NCBI RefSeq assembly: GCF_024198215.1
Contig: NZ_JAKCFA010000006.1
Coordinates: forward strand, 310,001-374,000
Reading direction: 5' to 3'
Length of the DNA: 64,000 nucleotides
DNA from: Myxococcus qinghaiensis
GTDB lineage: Bacteria > Myxococcota > Myxococcia > Myxococcales > Myxococcaceae
In this document: positions 23,624 through 31,600 of the stretch, piece by piece
Layout: every line of letters begins with the position of its first letter
How positions within the stretch are numbered: position 1 is the first letter of the stretch
Position numbers and translations under genes: made by a program
Notes under the pieces: generated by a model
Seen by the model: only the letters and a program-made list of their open reading frames with translations
Database searches by the model: none
Told to the model about the DNA's origin: nothing

Positions 23624-25420
23624 ATGACTCGCTCACGACTCTTGCTCTGCCTTCCGGTGATGTGGCTGTGGGCTTGCGGTTCTGGAGCCCCACCCGCCCC
23701 CATCACCCAGCCGCCTCCCATCGAGCAACCCTCGCCGCCTGACACGGTGGATCCCCCGCCTGTCGACCCGCCACCCGTCGACCCTCCTCCGGTGGACCCG
23801 CCGCCTGTCGACCCGCCGCCCGTGGATCCGCCTCCGCCGGTGACGCCGGAGGCCCAGCGGCCCTTCGTGATGCCGACCTTGCAGGCGAGCGTGCCCGAGT
23901 ACGAGCTCATCATCCCCGAGGAGGCGATGAAGAAGTTCGAGGCGGACGTGTGGACGCCGGAGCAGGACGCCGTCTTCAAGGCGGGCGGGAAGACGTACGC
24001 GGTGAAGGTGCGGCTGCGCGGGGCCTCCGCGCGCTACTTCGTCAAGAAGAGCTGGAACGTGAGCTTCGACAAGGACGTGCGCTTCGAGGGACGCACGTCG
24101 CTCAACCTCGTGGCCGAGTTCGCGGACGCGACGTTGCTGGCGGAGAAGATGGCGTTCGACCTGATGGCCGCGATGCGCGTGCCCGCGTCCAAGGCGACCT
24201 TCGTGCGCCTCAAGCTCAATGGCCACAACGAGGGCGTGTTCCTGGATATCGAGCAGGTGAACAAGGCCTTCCTCAAGGCCCATGCCTTCGCGGACGACGA
24301 TGCGACCATCTACCGGTGCGGCTGGAAGGACTGCGAGCTGAAGACGTGGAAGGTGCCCTACCAGGGTGACTGGACGAAGAAGACGAACGAGCAGCAGCCG
24401 GACGACGGGCTCTACGCCGTGCTGGACGTCATCAACTACACGCCGGAGCCCGAGTTCCCGGCCGCGCTGGAGAAGCACCTCCAGGTGGAGCACTACCTGC
24501 GCTCCATGGTGCTGGACGCGCTGATGTCCAACAACTTCGTGGAGGACTCGGAGAGCTACTTCATCTACGACCGGGCCGTGGCGAAGTGGTCCTACGTGCC
24601 CTGGGACCTCAACAACGTGGACGCGCGCTGGTGGTACCTCAACCCCGCGGAGGCCATGAGCACGAGCAGCAACAACATGCGCCACCCGCTGTTCAACTTC
24701 ACGCTGACGGACGCGTGGACGGAGAGGATGTACCTGCAGCGCAAGGCGGAGACGCAGTCCTATCCCGGCTACCTGCCCGTCTTCTCCAACCTGGGCACGC
24801 GCGTGCTGGCGAACCCGGAGCTGCGGGAGCGGCTGGGCGCGCGGCTCGACAAGGCGCTGGACGAGTTGTTCACGCCCGAGGTGATGAACCCGTACATCGA
24901 CGCGATGCACGCGCTCATCAACCCGTACATGAACGGGGCGCCGTACATCGACTACGCGCAGTTCAAGTCGGGTCGCGACTACATGAAGCGCTACGTGAAG
25001 GAGCGCCGGGCCTTCGTGGAGAAGGACTGGGCGCGGATGCAGGCGCAGCGCCCCACGCTGGTGTTCGAGGCGTTCGACCCGGTGGCGGGCTGGGTGGACG
25101 TGGGCAACCGGGGCACGGCGCCGCTGTCGCTCCAGGGCATGGTGCTGACCACGAACCTGCGGGTGAGCCTGGCGCAGAGCGACCATGCGCCCACGCAGGT
25201 GAAGGCCCCCATGGGCGCGGTGCTGCCGAACGTGACGGTGCCCCCGGGCGGGAAGGTGCGCCTGAAGACCTCCGAGCTGGGCATCCAGCTGGCGCCCCGA
25301 GGAGAGCTGGGCCTGTTCGACGGCAAGTCCGTCGTGGGCGTGAAGGACTTCCTCTTCTACGGCGCGCTGCGCTCGGGGCAGCAGTACGAGCGCGGTGACA
25401 AGGGCTGGGAGGTCCGCTGA
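23624..25420 (+). CDS. CotH kinase-like lipoprotein
   Basis: This 598-residue lipoprotein has a signal ending LPVMWLWACGSG with the lipidated Cys near 18. A Pro-rich spacer of DPPPV repeats (about 40-72) precedes the CotH domain (about 85-420). Visible CotH features are YAVKVRLRGASARYFVKKSW (RGxS with the conserved basic residues), KMAFDLMAAMRVPAS, NGHNEGVFLDIEQVNKAFLK and WSYVPWDLNN, the last holding the DxN-type metal-binding motif. The final 120 residues look like a lamin-tail or Ig-like beta domain (FDPVAGWVDVGNRGTAPLSL). CotH proteins are atypical kinases that phosphorylate secreted proteins in Bacillus spores. The ATG at 23624 is preferred because it gives the shortest signal peptide; one eight codons earlier is possible. 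Confidence 0.85.
   Translation: MTRSRLLLCLPVMWLWACGSGAPPAPITQPPPIEQPSPPDTVDPPPVDPPPVDPPPVDPPPVDPPPVDPPPPVTPEAQRPFVMPTLQASVPEYELIIPEEAMKKFEADVWTPEQDAVFKAGGKTYAVKVRLRGASARYFVKKSWNVSFDKDVRFEGRTSLNLVAEFADATLLAEKMAFDLMAAMRVPASKATFVRLKLNGHNEGVFLDIEQVNKAFLKAHAFADDDATIYRCGWKDCELKTWKVPYQGDWTKKTNEQQPDDGLYAVLDVINYTPEPEFPAALEKHLQVEHYLRSMVLDALMSNNFVEDSESYFIYDRAVAKWSYVPWDLNNVDARWWYLNPAEAMSTSSNNMRHPLFNFTLTDAWTERMYLQRKAETQSYPGYLPVFSNLGTRVLANPELRERLGARLDKALDELFTPEVMNPYIDAMHALINPYMNGAPYIDYAQFKSGRDYMKRYVKERRAFVEKDWARMQAQRPTLVFEAFDPVAGWVDVGNRGTAPLSLQGMVLTTNLRVSLAQSDHAPTQVKAPMGAVLPNVTVPPGGKVRLKTSELGIQLAPRGELGLFDGKSVVGVKDFLFYGALRSGQQYERGDKGWEVR
23746..23838 (+). repeat. 15-bp coding repeats (Asp-Pro-Pro-Pro-Val)
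   Basis: Six in-frame 15-base units encode DPPPV, forming a rigid proline-rich spacer between the lipid anchor and the CotH domain. Confidence 0.9.
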
Positions 25421-25432
25421 GCGAAAGTGCCC

Positions 25433-25456
25433 CGGAGGCCCGGAGACGGGCCTCCG
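25433..25456. terminator. Bidirectional terminator between convergent genes
   Basis: CGGAGGCCCG (25433-25442), loop GAGA, CGGGCCTCCG (25447-25456): a perfect 10-bp stem with a tetraloop between the CotH gene and the leftward unknown gene. Confidence 0.8.
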
Positions 25457-25465
25457 CGCACGCGC

Positions 25466-26116
25466 TCAAGGAAAGGTGCGGATGATGTTCTTCCCCTCGA
25501 TGGTCCGGTACCAGATTTCATCCGGCTGCGGGTTCTCCCCCTGGTAGCGCTGATGCACGTTGAACTGCCCCTCCATCGAGCTGAAGGTGCGTTGGGGCAG
25601 CCAGCCAAAGCGATTGGGAGCCGGAGGGACCCAGCCCTTGGGCCAGACGACGAAGACGGAGAAGCTCCCCACCCGGTAGCTGTGAAACGAGAAGTTGCCC
25701 TCCGTCCGGATGTGGCCCGAGTAGCGGACGGACCAGGGATTGTAGGTCTCCGCGACGTCGTCGTTCACCTCCCAGTCCACGACGGCATGCGACGCGGGAG
25801 GGTGGTCTCCGTGGAGCTGGTTCGGCGCGAGCTGTCGGTCACCCACCGACGTCTTGGGAGCGCTGTTCAGGTCCCTCTCGAGAAAGAGCCTGCGGCGTTC
25901 CTCCTCGGGGTCGACGACCACCTGAGGCGGCGGCGCCACCGTCTGTGACGACGTCGAGATTGATGGGGACTTCAAGTGGTCGAAGTACTTCATCAGCAGC
26001 TTCCCCGCGAGCTGCTTGTCCTTCTCCGGATTGGCTCCGCACTCTCCGCGGAAGTGCATCAGGTTGATGATGGACTGCAGCCCACAGTACGGGCACGTCT
26101 CGTGTCGGGAAGCCAT
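25466..26116 (-). CDS. Unknown protein with N-terminal CCHC zinc-finger-like motif
   Basis: This 216-residue protein is not one I recognise. Residues 8-26 carry C-x2-C-x9-H-x4-C (CPYCGLQSIINLMHFRGEC), a plausible zinc-binding finger of the C2HC type. About 30-90 is helical and charged, with EEERRRLFLERDLNS. About 110-216 is a compact aromatic-rich beta domain, including WSVRYSGHIRTEGNFSFHSY and FSVFVVWPKGWVPP. There is no signal peptide or membrane segment. The ATG at 26114-26116 sits just before the finger; a frame reaching 26467 is Arg/Ser-rich and rejected. It follows pbpC on the same strand after 139 bases and is probably transcribed separately. Confidence 0.7.
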   Translation of the reverse strand: MASRHETCPYCGLQSIINLMHFRGECGANPEKDKQLAGKLLMKYFDHLKSPSISTSSQTVAPPPQVVVDPEEERRRLFLERDLNSAPKTSVGDRQLAPNQLHGDHPPASHAVVDWEVNDDVAETYNPWSVRYSGHIRTEGNFSFHSYRVGSFSVFVVWPKGWVPPAPNRFGWLPQRTFSSMEGQFNVHQRYQGENPQPDEIWYRTIEGKNIIRTFP

Positions 26117-26255
26117 GCACGCGCCAACAGCAACGGATATGCCACGCTGCAACCCCTGATGCTTCCTCAGGAAGGGTTGTCGCGACGCGGCTCCCCTGCG
26201 TTCGGCCACACCTGGAGTGCGTCCGCGAGGAACGCGCGGCTCGCGGACATGCGGG

Positions 26256-28628
26256 CTAGCGCCGCTCGCGGACGACGAGCGTGCGCTTGGCGCTGAGTCC
26301 CCGGTCATCCGTGACGAGGATTTCGTGGGAACCCACCGAGGGCTTCCACCACATGCGCTCATCCGCGCGCGCGGTGCCCAAGAGCGCGCCGTCCACGAAC
26401 CAAGTGAGCGCGCGCTCGTGCGAGGCCTCCGCCTCCAGGGGCATCTCCTGCTGCTCCGGAGGGACACCGGGAATCAGCAGCGCGATGTGGCCCTGTGCGG
26501 GCGAGACGATGGTGGGGGCGGCGCGCTCCCCCCCGAGCTCGCAGCCGGGCGCCAGGGAGGGAGGCTCGGGCAGGCGGCGGTGCTGCTCCTCCAGCCAGCG
26601 GCGGATGGTGGCGGGCCAGGTGACGAACACGCGTGACTCCGTCTTCCGCCCCGCGCGGCACGTGGGCCCCACCGCGAGCCCGGAGGCCACGTCGACCTCG
26701 ACGTGCTGGTGGTAGGGGCAGTGCGCGGTGGGCACCGCCGAGCGCCGCGCGTAGACCGCCTTGCGCTGCGTGCACGCGTCCGTCGGCAGGTGGCCCGAGT
26801 ACGCGCAGACCTCCACGCGCATCAGGTCCTCCGGCGGCGTCACTTCATCCTCCGGCAGCGAGCGCCCTCGGGGACCCACGCCCTCCAGGATGTCGAACAA
26901 CAGCGGGCCCGCCGCGTCCGCGCCAACCAGATGCACGCTCGGCGTGTGGTCGAAGTTGCCCAGCCACACCACCGCCGTGTGCCGGGGCCCTGAGCCCGCC
27001 GCCCACGCATCCCGGTGACCGAAGCTCGTGCCCGTCTTCCAGTGCACGCGCGCGGGCAGGCCCGTCAGCCGGCGCCGCTCCGGAAAGTCCGGCCGGTCCT
27101 TCAGCGACAGCGCCTTGCGCGTGAGCCATGCGGCCCCCGGAGACATGACCTCCGCCGGGGACGCCACCGGTTGCCCTTCCTCCAGCAACCGCAGGGGCCG
27201 CGTGCGGCCATCTCCCGCCAGCGCCACGTACACGCCCGCCAGCTCCAGGGGCGTCAGCTCGATGCCGCCCACCGCGGCGGACAAGCCGTAGTGGCCCGGC
27301 TCGGAGACCAGGCTCGTCACCCCCGACGTCCGCAGCGCGCCCAGGAAGCGCTCCACGCCCACGCGCTCCAGCAGCCGCACGAAGGGCATGTTGAGCGACT
27401 GGGACAGCGCGTACTCCAGCCGCACGAGCCCCAGGAAGCGGCCGTCGAAGTTGCGCGGCGAATAGCCGCCGTACGACATGGGGATGTCGGCCACCAGTTG
27501 CTCCGGCCCCGCCAGGCCCAGGTCGATGCCCATGGCGTACAGGAGCGGCTTGAGCGCCGAGCCCGGGGAGCGCGGCGTGGCGAAGCCGACAATCTGTCCG
27601 CCGTGCTTCTCGTCGAAGAAGTCGAAGTTGCCCACCAGCGCGAGCACCTCGCCGCGCTCGCGCTCCACCACCACGGCCGTGCCGTTGTGCACGCCTCGCG
27701 ACGACAGGTCCTTCGCCCCGTCCTTCATCACCCGCTCCACCAGGCGCTGCGTTCCCGCGTCCAGCGTGGTGCGCAGCCGCGTCTGCCCCGGGCGCTGCGC
27801 CCGCAGCCACACCGCCGCGTGAGGGGCCTCGCGGGGAAACGCCTTCAGCTCCAGCGGCGCGGAGGAGGCACGCACCTCCGCCAGCACCTGCGCGTCCGTC
27901 ACCGTCGCTCCCTCGGGGCCGCGTGGGAGGGCGCGGGCCTCCAGCAGCCGTCGGGCCACGTCATCCCGGGCCGCGCGCAGGCGGGCGCGGTTCTCCGGCG
28001 TGGGAAAGCGACGGTTGGGGTTCTGCGGCACCGCCAGCAGCGTGGCGATTTCGGCCGGGCTCAAGTGGGCCGCCGTGTGGCCGAAGTACGCGAGCGCCGC
28101 GGCCTCCACGCCCTCCACGTTGCGCCCGTACGGAACGAACTGGAGATACGCGCCCATGACCTCCTGCTTCGTCAGCCGCAGCTCCAACTGCACCGCGCGG
28201 AAGGACTCCACCAGCTTCGAGGTGAAGGTGCGCGGGCGCGGCTCCAGCATGCGCACCAGCTGCATCGTCAGCGTGGACGCGCCCGACACCCGGCGCCCCC
28301 GTGTCACGTTGAGCACGGCGGCGCGCGCCACCGCGAGCGGGTCCACGCCCGGGTGGGAATAGAAGCGCTTGTCCTCCAGCGCGAGCAGGGCCCGGAGGTA
28401 GGCCGGGTCGATGCGCTCCGCCGGAGCGGCGATGCGCCACCGCTGGTCCGGCGCGAGGAAGACATGCGCCGGAGTGCCGTCGCGGTACTCCAGCACCACC
28501 GAGGGCGGTGAGGAGAGCCGCGACGGCAGCGGCAGCCACCACGCCGCCGCCACCCCCAGCGCCGTGAGGCCGACGAGCCCCACGGCGAACCATCCGAGCT
28601 TCTTCAGGAGGTGACGAGCGCGGCGCAT
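26256..28628 (-). CDS. pbpC: Penicillin-binding protein 1C
   Basis: This 790-residue inner-membrane enzyme combines peptidoglycan glycosyltransferase and transpeptidase. It has an N-terminal anchor (about 12-32) and a GT51 domain with ALLALEDKRFYSHPGVDPLA (catalytic Glu) and STLTMQLVRMLEPRPRT. The transpeptidase domain has the active-site SALK at 357-360 and KTGTS at 531-535. A C-terminal BiPBP_C domain (about 690-785) is diagnostic for PBP1C. In Enterobacteria pbpC is paired with the alpha-2-macroglobulin yfhM, and the same pair occurs here: pbpC starts one base after the stop of the next gene, so they are co-transcribed with the macroglobulin first. Confidence 0.96.
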   Translation of the reverse strand: MRRARHLLKKLGWFAVGLVGLTALGVAAAWWLPLPSRLSSPPSVVLEYRDGTPAHVFLAPDQRWRIAAPAERIDPAYLRALLALEDKRFYSHPGVDPLAVARAAVLNVTRGRRVSGASTLTMQLVRMLEPRPRTFTSKLVESFRAVQLELRLTKQEVMGAYLQFVPYGRNVEGVEAAALAYFGHTAAHLSPAEIATLLAVPQNPNRRFPTPENRARLRAARDDVARRLLEARALPRGPEGATVTDAQVLAEVRASSAPLELKAFPREAPHAAVWLRAQRPGQTRLRTTLDAGTQRLVERVMKDGAKDLSSRGVHNGTAVVVERERGEVLALVGNFDFFDEKHGGQIVGFATPRSPGSALKPLLYAMGIDLGLAGPEQLVADIPMSYGGYSPRNFDGRFLGLVRLEYALSQSLNMPFVRLLERVGVERFLGALRTSGVTSLVSEPGHYGLSAAVGGIELTPLELAGVYVALAGDGRTRPLRLLEEGQPVASPAEVMSPGAAWLTRKALSLKDRPDFPERRRLTGLPARVHWKTGTSFGHRDAWAAGSGPRHTAVVWLGNFDHTPSVHLVGADAAGPLLFDILEGVGPRGRSLPEDEVTPPEDLMRVEVCAYSGHLPTDACTQRKAVYARRSAVPTAHCPYHQHVEVDVASGLAVGPTCRAGRKTESRVFVTWPATIRRWLEEQHRRLPEPPSLAPGCELGGERAAPTIVSPAQGHIALLIPGVPPEQQEMPLEAEASHERALTWFVDGALLGTARADERMWWKPSVGSHEILVTDDRGLSAKRTLVVRERR

Positions 28629-28629
28629 G

Positions 28630-31600
28630 TCAGAGCAGGCTGTCCTTCCACGGGCCGGACACCTGCACCGTGCCGCCCGCCTCGCGCGCCCAGATGCGCG
28701 GGTCGTACATCGCCTCGGCCTCCGCCGTGGGCAGGGTGAAGGCCCCCGCCGTCACCGCGCGCACCGCATAGACAATCTTCTTCGCCTCACCCGCGCCGAG
28801 CGCGCCGAAGACCTCCATCCGGTCATCGCGGATGTTGACGTAGTCCGGCGTCCACAGCGCGTCCGCCGCCACCCAGTCCACCGAGCCCCCGCGACCGAGC
28901 CGCGCGTTCTCGATTTCCCAGCCCGCCGGCAGGCGGTCCACCAGGGCGATGTTCTGCACCCGCTCGCCCGTGGTGTTCTTCAGCTCCAGCTCCACGTACA
29001 CCAGCTCCGCCAGCGCCAGCGGCGACGACTTCAGGTTCAGCTCCGAGCCGTCCTGCTTGCGGTAGGTGCGGGTCAACTGGAGGCCCTCCCCGCCCGTGCG
29101 CGGCTGTCCGTCCGTGCGCACGCCCTCGCTGCTCAGCACCAGGTACAGCTTGCCTGAGTCCTTGGACTTCACGTCGAGCTGGAGCTGCTTGCGCTCGCTG
29201 GCCCGCGCCAGGGACCACGTCCTGTCGGAGCCGCGCGCGTCCTTCGCCTTCGGCGTCGCCACCTCCTTGCCCTCCACCGTCAGCACCGGCGCGGTGAACT
29301 GGGAGGCCGCGCCCTGCAGCCGCTTGCCCAGGCCCGTGATTCCCCACACCAGCTCCTGCGTCGTGTACCAGTTGCTCGAGTGCGTCTGGAGCGACTGGGC
29401 CACCATGGCCGCCAGGGGCTCGCCGTCGGCGCTGTTGCCGAAGAGGTCCTGGTAGGTGCTCAGCATGAAGCCCCGGCGCCGCCGGTCCGAGTAGAAGGAC
29501 CAGTTGTTGTGACGCTCGTCGGTGACGGGCGACAGGTCCGGGGTGCGCAGCTCCTTCTCGTAGCGACGGTCTCCGGCGAGGTAGAGCCCCGCCTTGAGCA
29601 TGTAGTCGACCTCACGCGCCTGTCCGTTGAGCGCGCCCTTCTTCGACTTCTCCGCCAGCGCCTCCACCAGCTTCAGCATGCGCGCCTTGCGGCCCTTGCC
29701 GGCCAGCGACAGCACGTAGTGCATGTAGGCTTCCTCGCTGTCGACCTGCCCGTCCAGGCGCACCGCGGCCTGGCCCTCGTAGGCGCTCATGCGGTTGCCC
29801 ATCCACGTCATCGCGTCGTTCAGGCGGTCCTGCGACACGGGGTACTTCAGCTTCTGCGCATCCAGCAGCATGTGCGTCGCGTAGGCGGTGCCCCAGTCCA
29901 CCGGCTCCGTGGCACCGGGCCAGTAGGAGAAGCCGCCCGAGGACGTCTGCATGGACATCACGCGGTTGATGCCCGCCAGCACCATGTCCCCCACCGAGCC
30001 CTCGCGGGTCAGCGACGGGTCCACGTTGTCCACCAGCTCCGACACGAAGAGCAGCGGGCGCGTGGAGGACGTCGTCTGCTCGATGCAGCCATAGGGGTAT
30101 CGCACCAGGTACGAGAGGTGCTGGAGCGACTGCGCATAGGGATTGGCCGTCACCCACAGCGTGGAGCGCTCCGTCGTCGGCACCCAGCCCTGGAGGTACT
30201 GGGAGACGTCCGTCACGCCCTGCGCCAGCTCGATGCGCTGCACGCGCCGCTCGCGGGGACCCGCCGGGGACAGCGGCACATCCAACGTCTCCTTCGACGT
30301 GTAGCCTCCGCCCTCCACCACCACGCTCAGCCGCGCGGCGCCCACGGCCTGCACCGCTCGCGCCTGGAAGACGAACGTCGTCGACTTGCCATCCTCCAGC
30401 CGGGCCCGGCCCTCGCTCTTGCCCAGCAGTTGGAGCGGAGAGGACGCCGCGGCGGGCATCGTCAGCCCCGGCACCGGCAGCGACTCCGCGCCCAGCGTCA
30501 CCTTCACGTCCTGCGCCTTGCCGGACAGGTTGGTGATGAAGACGGGCACCTGGATTTCGTCGTTCTGCGTGAGGAAGCGAGGCAGTGTCGTCTGGAGCAC
30601 CAGCGGGTCTCTCACCAGCACCTGCGCGCTCGCGCGGCCCAGGCGCTTGGGCCCCGCCGTCACCACCATCACCCGCACCGCGCCCCGGTACTGCGGAATC
30701 TGGAAGGGCAGGCGCAGCTTGCCGTTGGCCGGCACCAGCACCACGCCGCTCCACAGGGCCACGGGCTTGACGGGCTGCACCCGGCCGCTCGCGTCCCCTT
30801 CCGCGTCACCACCGGTGGAGCGCGAGTTGCCGCCGGGCGGCACCAGCAGCGTCCAGCCGATGGTCTCGTAGGTGCCCACGCCGAGGGCGCGCTTGGTGAA
30901 GATCTGCTTGAGCGGATCCGGGCTCTGGAAGCGCGTGAGGGAGAGGATGCCCTCGTCCACCACCGCCACCGTGGCGAAGGTCGGCCCCTCCAGCGCCCCC
31001 AAATCCAGCTCCACGTTGAGCGTGTCGTTGGAGCGGACCTCCTTGGGCACGTTCAGCGTCACCGACTGGGTGAAGTCCACCGGCTCCAGGGTGATGTTGG
31101 CCACGCCGAAGGCGCGGTCCGGCATGAACGCCTCGCGCGACTCCAGATGCGGGTCCTTCACGAGGAAGGTGCTCACGTAGACGTTGGGCGCGAACTGCTT
31201 GGGCGTGAAGGTCCACGTCACCTCGCCCGGCTCCACGGCCTTCCACTCGGTGGCGAGCACGCGGTCCGTCTCCGCGGTGAAGAGCATCCGGCCCTTGTAC
31301 GGGGCCTTCACCTTCACGGTGATGGCCTGGCCCACGCGGGCCTGCGCCGGCGCCGCGACGTCCAGCGAGGTGGGCTTGAGCGGACGCGGCGTCTGGTCCA
31401 CGCGCGAGCCCTCTCCCCACCAGTAGTAGCGACCCTCGCCCTCCAGCTCCAGGTCCGTCTGCGCATTGCCGGAGCGCACGCGCACCAGGTAGCCCGCGGC
31501 GTCTCCGCCCGGCGTCACGTTGAGGGAGAAGCGGCCGTCCGCCACCTTCGCCGTCGCGGTGCCCTCTCGAATCGGACGCAGGTAGCGCTGGTAGCGGTCA

